From Gigaspora rosea (lineage: Eukaryota > Glomeromycota > Glomeromycetes > Diversisporales > Gigasporaceae), in the NCBI GenBank assembly GCA_003550325.1, contig QKWP01000687.1, positions 1 through 64,000 on the forward strand: a DNA stretch of 64,000 nt. The letters are read 5' to 3'. Positions 35,295 to 46,574 of the stretch are shown here, piece after piece; position 1 is the stretch's first letter; each line of letters starts with the position of its first letter. A program made the position numbers and the translations under genes. The notes under the pieces were generated by a model that did no database searches, was not told where the DNA came from, and was given only the letters and a program-made list of their open reading frames with translations.

Positions 35295-36686
35295 CAGTGT
35301 TGGCATTGGACATATGTCCATCTAATTTTAACATGATTGGACTGGACTGGACAATGGACATATGCTTGGACATAGTCCAGGTCCAATATGTCCAACTATT
35401 TACTAAAATTTCTAAAATTATTTATTATATAAGCTACAACAAAATTCTATTTAAATCTATACAATAAAAGAATTTAAATTAATTCTAAATTAGTATAAGT
35501 TGCAATAGAATTCTATATAATCCTGGGCAATAAAAGAATTCTATTTAATATATAACTTTAGAATTAACAATTATGAATAAGTTATACCAAAGTTATAATG
35601 TAATACTTTAATTTTATTCTTGACAAATCATCTGGATTCTATAAAAGTCAGATTGAATTGCATTAGATTATACATATTTAAAGTTAGCATTTAAGCATAT
35701 CCTTAGATTTGTTATTCAAGTTCTTTGACCAATCTGATTAAAAATCTCTAATCAGGATATTTAAATTTATTTGGATTGGAGAATCAATCTGAATTGTCAA
35801 ACTTAGATTGTGTTCTACTATATATATATATAGTAATTTTATAATAATTATTATTACTATTAATTAGGCTGACTATTACAATTACAGAAATTAGTAGTTT
35901 CTTATACTGTATATTGCCAAAATAAGCTACCTCCAAAAATAAGCTACTCCAAAAATATCTTTAACTTAAAAATAAGCTACCTCATGATTGATGAAAGTTA
36001 CTATATAGTAAAGTCCAAACTTTACTAAGCAAATTGATTAAAGCAAAGCCACTTAAGTAAACTTATTAAGGAGATTAAAATATGTATACCCTAAAATTTA
36101 TAACAAAATAGGAGAACTTTTTATTAATTAATTTTTAATTTTTACATTTAACAAAGAGATTAAAATTTTATTAACAAAATATATTCATTGAATATAAAAA
36201 TTAAAAGTCAAATAATAAAAAGTGCTCATATTTTGATGAAACTTTCAGAATATGTGTAGTGTAGTTCCCAAACAAGTTTACTTAAGTGCTAATAATCGAT
36301 TTACATAGTAGAATTTAGACTTTACTATGTAATGACTATTGGTGATTGACCAAAAATTGATTATATCTGAAAATAAGCTACTCTGGATTTTTTGTGTCCA
36401 AAATTGTCCTAAAGAGGTAGCTTATTTTCAGAAACATATACTAGTAACTATAGTTAATCTTTAAATTGTTAAATTATTTGAATTTTATCTTTGCATCAAA
36501 AGTATATTATAATAAATCAAGTATAATAGTTCAAAAATTTATAATTTGATTGGCCAATTGTCACATTTTTATGCACTAATTTAATGTTACACAATGTCCA
36601 ATGTCCAACCCCTTCTGGTCCAATGGATTGGACTGGACTGGACATGGGTGGTCCAATGTCCATGTCCAATGTCCAGCCCAACACTG
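35295..36686. mobile_element. hAT-type element, 1.39 kb, 8-bp TSD GTAGTAGG
   Basis: TIRs CAGTGTTGG and CCAACACTG. GTAGTAGG lies on both sides (35287-35294, 36687-36694). Subterminal regions are dense in TGGACAT/ATGTCCA and GGACTGGAC. No transposase. A smaller relative sits at 17521-17641. Frames at 36517-36821 are produced by the arm repeats. Confidence 0.92.
35917..36431. mobile_element. TIR element nested in the hAT-type element
   Basis: AAAATAAGCTACCTC at the left pairs with GAGGTAGCTTATTTTC at the right. Further pairs are AATAAGCTACT (35938) with its copy near 36370, and AGTAAAGTC/GACTTTACT (36008 and 36318). The left end has three AATAAGCTAC copies in a row. Confidence 0.8.
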
Positions 36687-37090
36687 GTAGTAGGTGTTCA
36701 GAATTATGTGATGCATTGGGTAAATTATATAATTTCACTAAGTTCAATTATGCGATGGATGCAAATTATGTATTTTTTAATTAGATTTTGTCAACTATGT
36801 CAACTTTTCAGATTATTTTGAACTTTTTTGCAGAAGTTTTTGGAATTTATACTTCATCAAAACACATTCTTCTGCCAATCAAATCCCACTCATGTGCTTT
36901 ATGCTTTTTTTCTTAATTATGCGAAGTATATGTGATGTGAAAAATGGCCAATTATATGCATAATATCACATCACATAATCCTGTACACCCTAGTTGGTAT
37001 CCATTTACTAATTAAGGGTAGAGTGAACAAGTGGTGAACATAGATTTTTTTTAATATTGATCACATTGGGATCATATGAAATCAAACAAC

Positions 37091-37433
37091 TAAGGATGCA
37101 TTAGTCTGGTCTGGTCTGGGCCCTAAGAGGACCATTATCATAGTATTTATGGTCCCAGCCCAGTCTGATCCTTCGGTCCCATAACGGTCCTTTAATGATT
37201 ACATCAATCTTAATACATAAGATTTTATTGACCAAAAATGACATAATTATTTACTATCATATGTAAACAAACATTATATGATCTATATTACACCTGATCA
37301 AGAAATTTGATTGGGTGATATGAATATACAGTTATGTTTACAAGGACTGGTCCTTTAATAGTCCCACAGTCCTTATCGTTCCCAGTTCAGGACTGGTCCT
37401 GAACTGGTCTTTTTTAGGACTGATGCAACTCTA
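37091..37433. mobile_element. hAT-type MITE, 343 bp, 8-bp TSD CAAACAAC
   Basis: TIRs TAAGGATGCATTAGTC and GACTGATGCAACTCTA are imperfect. CAAACAAC lies exactly on both flanks (37083-37090, 37434-37441). Arms rich in GGTCC/GGACC and GTCTGG, as in the larger element at 50440-52771. Confidence 0.9.
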
Positions 37434-37720
37434 CAAACAACATAGATTCAGCCAATCTGAATTAATCATTTTAGTGTAACTACAGAAAATTTGAGCCAAC
37501 TTAGGAAAAATTTATGACATACTTTTTTCAAATACTATATTTATTAAAATTTTACTATTATAAAGAGTATTTTGTAAATATATTATAAAATTTTTGGCTA
37601 AATTAATAACAACTATAAAAAGTTTTATTTGTAGCAAGGCCCCTATATTACTAGTTTGGATGTTTTTAGTTACTTTGCACCATGCCCATATTATCTAATT
37701 AAATTAATTTATAAATTTAT

Positions 37721-38549
37721 GTTCCTGGTTTTGCGTAATAGTATTGCGCAGCTACCTTATATTTATTTTATAAAGAAACTTACACATAAATTTTAATAGT
37801 ACTTCATATTCATTATAATAAATACTGATTGATTACTTTGACTATTTTTTATTATAATTGATATATACTTATAACAAATAGAACATCAACTTCTTCTTCT
37901 AGCTACTTATTTTTAAATTGATACAAAAGGTTGCAATGACAGAGAAGACCATGATCTGTTTAATTACGTGGACACATGACCGATTACAATAATCATTGAC
38001 CAGAATTAAAATAGGTTTGTTAGGGGAGTAACAAAAATCAGGTGATTTTTTAGGGGGGGAGGGGGGTAAAAAAAGTTGAATTTATATATAAGAACCTGAC
38101 TATTTATATATTAAGAAAGAGGGAGGGGGGTAGGCCTCTGATTAAAAATAATCAGGTGATTAATGACACTGCCCTTATAATTCTGGCCAGATGATGAACA
38201 AGGCATTACATTAAAATCCTGTGATATACATTAATTTTATATGCTTGTTATTGTTATATTTATCATTTGTTCACTTATATCAAGAAAAAGGTTTATTTAA
38301 GGGTAGAGTGAATATAGATCATTTTTATATGATCTACATGGTATATTAGATTTTTATATAGTAAATAAAAAAAATGCTTCTGATAATTTTTTTAAGATTT
38401 TGGCCAATTTGTATAAAATTTATACAATAGCTAGATTTAAATAGTTTGTTTATAATATGAAATTGCGCAATATTCATTGCTTTAAAAAAATCAACTTTAC
38501 ATATTATTAAATAAGTAGTTACGCAACAGAGTTGCGCAAAACCAGGAAC
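37721..38549. mobile_element. TIR element bounded by GTTCCTGGTTTTGCG
   Basis: Left GTTCCTGGTTTTGCGTAA followed by TGCGCAGCTACC; right end is the inverted equivalent (TTGCGCAAAACCAGGAAC). Each end is itself an internal hairpin (TTGCGTAA...TTGCGCA). The interior has two G-run patches (38050-38066, 38118-38131). Solo copies of the end motif lie at 12223 and 23400. Confidence 0.75.
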
Positions 38550-38779
38550 AGGAAAGTAGAAATTAGATTTTATATATCATGAAAAGAAATTTTTAAGGTT
38601 ATTTTAATCTTCAGGACTAATAATTATTGATTTAAGATAGCTAAGTTCAATGCATATGTGTTCAGTGTTAATTTATATTATTGATATATATTATTTATAA
38701 ATTGGAAAATAATGGATATTACTATGATTAAGAGATCAATTGTCTTTTTATAAGAGTTTTAAAAAAAGAGTAAATCTAT

Positions 38780-39080
38780 TTGTCACTGGCGGTAATAATC
38801 CTGTGCCAACCGTGCCAATAAGAATCAAGACAGATGTGACGTTATACCTGATCATGTAACATAAAAACAAAGCAAAAAAATGCTGTTTTCAAAAATATCG
38901 CAATAGCTGAAAACTTTGACTATGAAACCACCCTTTATTCTAGCAAAAAAAAATTTCTTGTAAAATTTTACTATATAGTTATCTCTAATCCTAACCCTAA
39001 CCCTAATGAAAATAAATTTACACATATTTATGTTTGTTTTGATTGTACGTTATACAGGGGCATGTCACTGCCAGTGACAA
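38780..39080. mobile_element. MITE, 300 bp, TTGTCACTGGC ends
   Basis: TTGTCACTGGC at the left and GCCAGTGACAA at the right. Inner ACGTTATACCTG pairs with a copy near 39046. Contains CTAACCCTAACCCTAA at 38989-39005. Related inside to 16705-16945 and 18629-18980. Confidence 0.7.
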
Positions 39081-39929
39081 TTACATTTTTTCTTAAAAGA
39101 AATAACAAAATAGAATAATAAGTTATTATGAAACTTTGACTTGGAAGGTAGAATGAAGTGTGGAGAGACTTAGTCCAAATCTTAAAGTGTTTGAGTCTTA
39201 ATGTCGTATCGTCCTGACTTGCACTTTTGTTGGTAAAATATTTACTTCAAAGCGAAGTTAAAAATTATGTCTCAAGTTAGGATGGTTATAGTATTCAACT
39301 TAAGATTGTCATTGAATTTCGGTTTACAGCTAATTTGAGATAACAATAACGTTAATCAAATTTGGTATAAATTTTTTTTTAGGATCAGGTTAATTTTTGC
39401 GATAAAAAAGCAATTATTAATTTGATCGTCACATTACACCAATTTTGCATTTTGATTGGCTAATTTCAATTAGTAAATACAAATAAAAAGCCAATTGCCA
39501 CAGCAAAAATCAGGTTCATTAATGCAAAAGTTTAAATACTTACATAAAAAATGTAATTCAAAGATATACATTTGACAAAGTTCACAACAACTAGCAACAT
39601 ATAATAAAATTTCATGATTACAAACGCATCGCACAGTATCATATAACTACATGCCCGTATACTGGGACAAAATTCGAGTCGCTAAAGTTAGTAAATCAAA
39701 AACTTGCTAAGCCAGAGTAATGGAACTCATACAGGGGAGTCCCCAAAATTCCAGGTTGGGATACGTCGAAAGGCTTCAGAATCATGATCAGCTGGATCAG
39801 AATTGATCAATTTTGCCCTAAGATCATAAAAAATTTTACAAATAAATCATATTCATTCATTAAGTAAAAAATGCCCAGCTGATAATTTTGCTATAAAACC
39901 TTCAAAAACTAGACTACAAGTAAATGCCA
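39081..39929. other. Non-coding interval
   Basis: 39360-39500 has a loose inverted repeat (AGGATCAGGTTAATTTTTGC with GCAAAAATCAGGTTCATTA), probably a degraded MITE. Nothing else is supported. Confidence 0.4.
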
Positions 39930-42040
39930 ACATCAGCAAAAATATATATGTATAAACTTGCGCAAGTTTTTACAATATGTAAGAAAATCGTAAACTTACG
40001 TAAAATTTAGTGTAATACTACATAAGTCTTATGATGTGTAAGAAAATCGTAAATTTACATAAAAATTTTATGTAAATTTACGATTTTTTTATGCACTGTA
40101 AAACTTGCAAAGTTTTACACTAAACCTTTTATATAAGTTTACGATTTTCTTATATATTGTAAAAACTTGCGAAAGTTTACGCTAAATTTTTTACAATTTT
40201 TTTATGAACTGTAAGAATCGTAAATTTACACTAAATTTTTTACATAAATATTCGAACTCTTTCGAAATATTTTAGAACCAAAAAACAAGCTAGATCAATA
40301 GATCTGTAATCTGGATCGCGCATTGGGCTAATTTTTCGAAATAGTTCAAAATAGTTTGATGAAATTCAAATTCTGTACTACAAGATCAGATTAGATCTTT
40401 TGTTTATAATTAGATCTTCTATTTGGTTTTTTTTCACTTTTTTGTTTTTCATTTTTGTTTTCATTTGTTTTTTTTGTTTTCGGTTGTTTTTTTATTTTTT
40501 TTTAATTTTTTTATTTTATTTTTATTTTGGCACTTTACAAGAAAAACAACCAACTTTTCGAAACCTTGCGCATGCCAACTACGACTTCTAACACTTTTAA
40601 GAACACTCCCCCAGCAATTTCTAACTTTTAAAGAACACTTTTTTAGAGAAATAGCACAAGTTTTCACAAGCGTTTGCATGTTTTTGCAAGTTTTTGCAAG
40701 TTCTTGCAAGGTTTTGCTTCATTTATTTTTTCATTTCATGGTTTTTGTTTTTGTTTTTTTGGTTTATTTAAAATTTTTTTATTAATTTATTTTATTTTGG
40801 CACTTTGCGAGAAAAACAAACAACTTTCGAAACATTGCGCATACCAACTATGACTTTTGACACTTTCAAGAACACATACCAGCAATTTCTAAATCTTCAA
40901 GAACGCTTCTTTAGAGAAATGGTTGCAAGTTTTTGCAAGTTTTTGCAAGTTTTTGCAAGTTCTTGCAAGGTTTCATTTCATTTATTTTTTCATTTCGTGC
41001 TTTTTGTTTTTGTTTTTTTGGTTTATTTTTAAATTTTTTTATTAATAATTTTATTTTGACACTTTTGTGAGAAAACAACAACTTTTCAAAACCTTGCGCA
41101 TGCCAACTACGACTTCTGACACTTTCAAGAACCCCACCCCCAGCAATTTTTTAATTTTCAAGAATGCTTCTTTAGAGTAATGTGTGTAAGTTTTCGCAAG
41201 TTTTTGCTAGTTTTTGCAAGTTCTTGCAAGGTTTCACTTTATTTTTTTTTGTTTCGTGTTTTTTGTTTTTGTTTTTTTGGTTTATTTTTAAATTTTTTTT
41301 ATTAATTTATTTTATTTCAGCACTTTGCGAGAAAAACATCAACTTTTCAAACCTTGCGCATGCTAACTACGACTTCTGACACTTTCAAAAACGATAGAAA
41401 ACAAAAAAGTGAAAATAATAGCTAACTGTAGGGTGAGCGAAAATAAGTGTATAGGGCTAGTTTTTTGTATATAGTAATAGAATTAGATGCAAAAAGTGCA
41501 AAAGTAGTTTAAAATATTTGTAATAATGTAAAAATAATATGTAATATATAATAAAGTATGTAATATTAATTAAAAATATATATTTAATAAATATAAAATA
41601 TAATATATAATAATAATAAATAAAAAAATAAAAATTTTATAATAAATTGTGAAACCATGTGAAATATTGCGAAATTCTGTAAAAAAGCATGATTATGTGA
41701 ATATGTATATCATTTATTTATTTTTTAAAAAATTTTGAAAATTTGCGAAAATTTGCAAAATGTTGCGAAACAATGCGAAAACATCACAAAATATGCAAAA
41801 ATATTACTCCTGCGAACCTGCAACCCCCAAAGGGTTATTTTTTTTATTTCGCATTGTATCATAAGATTTTTGAAATATTACGGCAATAACTTATGTAAGA
41901 TTATGTATATATTTGCTATAGCGTAAACTTACGTAATTATTACCCCTACGTAATACTCCGAACTAATCGTAAGATTTTTGAAAGATTACACTCGCGTAAA
42001 AACTTGCGGAGGTTACGCATATTTTTTTTTGCTGATGAAC
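39930..42040. mobile_element. TIR element enclosing a 262-bp satellite
   Basis: ACATCAGCAAAAATATAT at the left pairs with ATATTTTTTTTTGCTGATG at the right, and TTGCGCAAGTTTTTAC pairs with GTAAAAACTTGCGGAGG. Next to the left end, ATCGTAAATTTAC-type units alternate in both orientations (39960-40250). The right arm repeats TTGCGAAA-type motifs (41740-41800). Confidence 0.65.
40395..41400. repeat. Tandem satellite, period about 262 bp, about 3.7 copies
   Basis: Each unit has GGCACTTTGCGAGAAAAAC, then CTTGCGCATGCCAACTA, then TTCAAGAACGCTTCTTTAGA, then runs of GTTTTTGCAA, then TTTTTGTTTTTGTTTTTTTG. Units start near 40530, 40798, 41058 and 41320. Frames here are low-complexity Phe/Lys readings and not genes. 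Confidence 0.9.
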
Positions 42041-42604
42041 CTAGATCTGACGCATCTAACTCAGAAATCTGGAGATAGCCCTGTAAAAATCGAGTAATGG
42101 ACATCGCTATGAGAATAGACAGAATTTTAAGAGATAAGATGATTTGCAATAATTCTGCAAAAAGTAATATTAACCAAATATAGGATAAGTTGAGAATAAT
42201 AGAGAGCGCGAATGCAATTCTATATCAATAATTACCAGTTCAACTCTGGATTATTCCAATACAAGACATTATATAATATTTATTGAATTGGCAAGTTCTC
42301 AGTTTTTTTTTAAAACTCAGATTTAATATAGCAGTCTAGTTAATAAAAGGTTACAATTAGAAGACGATGATAATAAATAGTATTGTAATCAAGCAGTAAA
42401 TATAAAAATAAATATTACTTATACAATAGAACAATATTTTCAGTTCACACCGCATTTTTTCATTATGCCAATAGAAAATCAAACGCCATTTAACATACCT
42501 GAAACATATGTAATTTCTAATTCATTTCTGGAAGTTATACTCTATTCTTATTATTATAGTAATTTTTATTTTTAAATAAAATGCCATAACAAAGAAATTA
42601 TTAA
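42041..42604. other. AT-rich interval, nothing recognised
   Basis: No coding or repeat structure stands out beyond a 67-residue minus-strand frame without features. Confidence 0.4.
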
Positions 42605-43095
42605 TATTATACTGAAACTTAAACTGCATAGAGTAATTATATAATTAATATAACATTACTATGCAAGGTAAATATTATTGTAATAGTTTAAAATAGTTAT
42701 TCGACCATGCAATGGACTTAAACTGCATAGAGTAATTAGCTACAGTAATTAATATATCATTGCTATGCAAAGTAGCATAGTTTAAAATGGTTATTCAACC
42801 ATGCAACATACTTAAACACATAGAGTAATTATATAATTAATATATCGTTGCTATGCAAAGTAGCATATAATTGTAATATTTGACCTTGCAATGTCTAACA
42901 TGCAAAGTTTATTTTGGCCTAAATTTTAAATCATACACCCAACAACAGACGAAATACCCCAGCAGGAAACCCAAGGCTATACTCATCATTGTATACTATT
43001 CCTGATATAGGCAGAGGCAACAAATCGAGTAATTATATTATTATTATATCATTACTATGCAAAGTAGCATATTTATTGTAATATATTGTTTAAAT
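42605..43095. repeat. Tandem repeat, unit about 110 bp, 3-4 copies
   Basis: CTTAAACTGCATAGAGTAAT then ATTAATATATCATTGCTATG then CAAAGTAGCATA, with copies starting about 42617, 42717 and 42810 and a partial one at 43028. Confidence 0.88.
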
Positions 43096-43520
43096 GGTTC
43101 TTTAATTTATATTGTCCTAATTTATTTAAACATATGACCTCTTTCGAAAGCCTCAGTTATGCAAAATACAGAAAACCTAAGGTCATACACATCATTGCAC
43201 AACAATTCTGATATAGGCAAATAGAGATGAATTCATGTGAAAAGTTTGTCCAATCAGAATTAAAGAGCTACATCACTTAATTTACGTACTTTGTCTCCGT
43301 TCCTGGTATTTTTGTAGGAAGATATATGATTTTTGTAGGTTGTACAAAGAATTGATTGGTCAGATCATATGATGTTTACATGTAAATCATATGACATCAT
43401 ATAAATTGGTTACACAAAGTTGATCTACAATCGATTTTATATGAAATTGGAAATTTCTACATCCTACTAATGCATGCATGCATGCGTGCATGCGCATGGT
43501 TTAAGCAATTTTATACTAAT
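43096..43520. other. Short interval with GCATGC run and lone element-end motif
   Basis: 43302 carries GTTCCTGGTATTTTTGTAGG, an inverted relative of the TACCAGGAAC family at 19-21 kb. 43470-43498 is a self-complementary GCATGC microsatellite, echoed at 45590-45645. Confidence 0.5.
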
Positions 43521-43973
43521 ATGCCCATACAAAATTAGTTAAAATCCAAATATTATAAAATCTTTCTAACATTTGATTAAGTAGATTTTTTCGGAATTAC
43601 AGAATATCAGTATGGTATAGGTGAGCTGAACAGTCTGGTATTAGTGTAAAAATACCAATTCTAAAAACAAACCCTTAATAATATAAAACCAAAACAGTAT
43701 TATAGGATTTTAAATAGGTATTTTACACCCTTATAACATACTGACTGATCTATTTTAATATTATATGTAACAATAACACTGTAACAGAATTATATGGTAC
43801 GGAATAAGGGTATTTTACACTCCACTTGGTTATCTATATAATCTTATCCTAAAATTTGTGCCATTACCATATTGATCTGCTGTAATTCCCCATACTATAC
43901 AATAGATCAGTATGGTATACCTAATATGGGCACCATGCGCATGGTCTAAGCAATTTTATACTAATATGCCCAT

Positions 43974-44073
43974 TAGGGTGGTTGGTACGAATGGCATGCC
44001 ATTGGCGCAATATTATGAATTTATATGATAATTTAATGGCGCATAAGTAGATGCCACTGCACCAACAACCCTA
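43974..44073. mobile_element. hAT-type MITE, 100 bp, TSD ATGCCCAT (first copy)
   Basis: TIRs TAGGGTGGTTGGTAC and TGCACCAACAACCCTA. ATGCCCAT on both sides (43966-43973, 44074-44081). The internal sequence includes ATGGCATGCCAT. An uninterrupted version of the site is at 43521. Confidence 0.93.
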
Positions 44074-44526
44074 ATGCCCATACAAAATTAATTAAAATCC
44101 AAATATTATAAAATCTTTCTAACATTTGATTAAGTAGATTTTTTCGGAATTACAGAATATCAGTATGGTATAGGTGAGCTGAACAGTCTGGTATTAGTGT
44201 AAAAATACCAATTCTAAAAACAAAACCTTAATAATATAAAACCAAAACAGTATTATAGGATTTTAAATAGGTATTTTACACCCTTATAACATACTGACAG
44301 ATCTATTTTAATATTATATGTAACAATAACACTATAACAGAATTATATGGTACGGAATAAGGGTATTTTACACTCCACTTGGTTATCTATATAATCTTAT
44401 CCTAAAATTTGTGCCATTACCATATTGATCTGCTGTAATTCCCCATACTATACAATAGATCAGTATGGTATACCTAATATGGGCACCATGCGCATGGTCT
44501 AAGCAATTTTATACTAATATGCCCAT

Positions 44527-44626
44527 TAGGGTGGTTGGTACGAATGGCATGCCATTGGCGCAATATTATGAATTTATATGATAATTTAATGGCGCATAAG
44601 TAGATGCCACTGCACCAACAACCCTA
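44527..44626. mobile_element. hAT-type MITE, second copy within the duplication
   Basis: Identical to 43974-44073 and displaced by exactly 553 bp, so it was duplicated with the host segment and not inserted independently. Confidence 0.93.
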
Positions 44627-45690
44627 ATGCCCATACAAAATTAATTAAAATCCAAATATTATAAAATCTTTCTAACGTTTGATTAAGTAGGATTTTTCTG
44701 AATTACAGAATATCAGTATGGTATGGGTGAACTGATCGGTCCGGTATTAGTGTAAAATACAATTCTAAAAAACAAACCTTAATAATATAAAACCAAAACA
44801 TAGGATTTTAAGATAGGTATTTTACGCCCCTGATCATCAATACTGATCTGTTTTAATATTATATGCAACGATGACACTGTAACAGAATTATATGGTACGA
44901 AATAAGGTATTTTACACCCCACTTGGTTATCTATACAATCTTATCTTAAAATCTGGGCCATACCGGTACCATATTGATCTGCTACAATTCTCCATACTAT
45001 ACAACAGAATGGTACGGATGACCAGAATTAAAATAGGGGTATTTTTTGCGTCATACCGTTAAGATCTGATCAAATTTAATAATTTGATTATATACTGATC
45101 TTAATTTATTAAGGTAATCAAAAACGTGATGATAGATTATACATTTTGATACAGCTTAACCAATTTGTATAGATGCTAATACTTATACGAACGGTTATGG
45201 TACGTATAGTAAATTTGTTAATTCTTTCAAAAATGGATTAGAGCATATTAATTATATGTAAGTACGTACGTTCAATATTCTTGATTTGATGTATCAATAT
45301 ACATTAAACAAAAATAAAAACAACCACACAATCGTTGGTAAATTTATTTGTAGTTCATAATATATCATTATAAAATCATAATCGATCAAATTTCATTGTG
45401 GTACATTAGAATGTCCAGGCATCATTTTATAATATGATCTCGAGAACCATGATGGGCTTTAATAATTTTAGACTTATAGAATCGTCTTATTGAGACGTTC
45501 ATTTTGACAGTAAAATTATCAAAAACGGACCAGTGGATCAAAGTTAATTACTATTAAATATTGTATATATTTTAAACTGTGTTGTGTATAGCATGCATGC
45601 ATCCGTGCATGTATGCAGCATACCATGCGCATGCATATTACAGAAAAATGCTATTTTGCCCATCTCTACACCCTACCCTTAAAAATTAAT

Positions 45691-45917
45691 GTCGCGGCTG
45701 AAGCTGGAAATGGTTGAAGCTGGAAATTAGAGGTCTCGATTTAAAACTATAAGCCCTGCTAAAATCCAACTATACTCTTTTATTATAAATCCTAACCCTA
45801 AATTCTAATCTAACTATAAAAAAAAATCGTACAAAATGCATTCCAAAATTTTTTGTAAATTTCATATTAAAATATTTAAAATTTCCAGCTTCAGCCATTT
45901 CCAGCTTCAGCCACGAC
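45691..45917. mobile_element. MITE, 227 bp, GTCGYGGCTGAAGCTGG ends
   Basis: About 38-bp TIRs with GCTGAAGCTGGAAATGG on each side. The core AAGCCCTGCTAAAATCCA recurs at about 58530 inside a related element (58470-58672). Confidence 0.9.
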
Positions 45918-46574
45918 AATTAATCATATCATTATTAATTATGCAAAGTCACACGATCTGAAAAATTTTTGAGTGGTATCTATTTATCAGATGATACAGA
46001 TACACCGATATGGGTTTTAAGCAATAATTATTCATTTATTAGCCAGAATCTAAAGAAATTTCCATCAGTCATAGTCTTGACCGGTCGGTCAAACGCTCTG
46101 ACTGGCTAATATCGGTCACGGTCATTAACCGGTCATGGTCCGTATCCATCCCTAATTACAATAGTCATTCAAATATGATCAATGAAAGCTATTGTAATGA
46201 ATTAAAAAAAAAAAGAATTAGAAATGAATTGTTGTCAGTGTGACTCTAAAATTAACTATACGTTAAATAAATTAATCATGTAAAATTAGTAATAATGTCG
46301 CGATACGTAATTATATAGTATGTAGGGCTATAAATAAGAAAAGTAAAGTAATAGAGAAAGTAATCAAGTGTTTTTGTATTAAGAACTATTGAATTAAGCA
46401 AAGTATAGTTAAACCAATATCGCTTAACCCCGTGCAATGATGTTGTGAGTTATATAAAAACTTGATAAAGCTATTTGTACACTTATATAGTTCCGTTCAA
46501 ATAGAAAAATTTATTACTACATAACTAATACATAACTGATTGGCTAATAAAGATTTGAATGTTTTGATAAAAAT
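45918..46574. other. Non-coding, 3' of the tyrosinase gene
   Basis: 46080-46155 is a GACCGG/CCGGTC-rich arm ending ATCCATCCCTA, a likely hAT right end whose left end was not found. Includes the presumed 3' untranslated region of the gene. Confidence 0.45.

Larger units (their letters stand above)
43521..45010. repeat. 553-bp tandem duplication, 2.7 copies
   Basis: ATGCCCATACAAAATTA recurs at 43521, 44074 and 44627, exactly 553 bp apart each time. Copies 1 and 2 are near-identical; copy 3 (44627-45010) is diverged and truncated. No frame. Confidence 0.95.

Noticed and set aside
36517..36821. Overlapping frames of 66-76 residues
   Set aside because: Produced by TGGACAT arm repeats of the hAT-type element ending at 36686.
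38985..39007. CCCTAA repeats resembling telomere sequence (also near 16905, 45790 and 58565)
   Set aside because: Only two or three units each, inside or beside MITEs; no tract or chromosome end.
40400..41380. Several Phe- or Lys-rich frames
   Set aside because: Translations of the 262-bp satellite and T runs.
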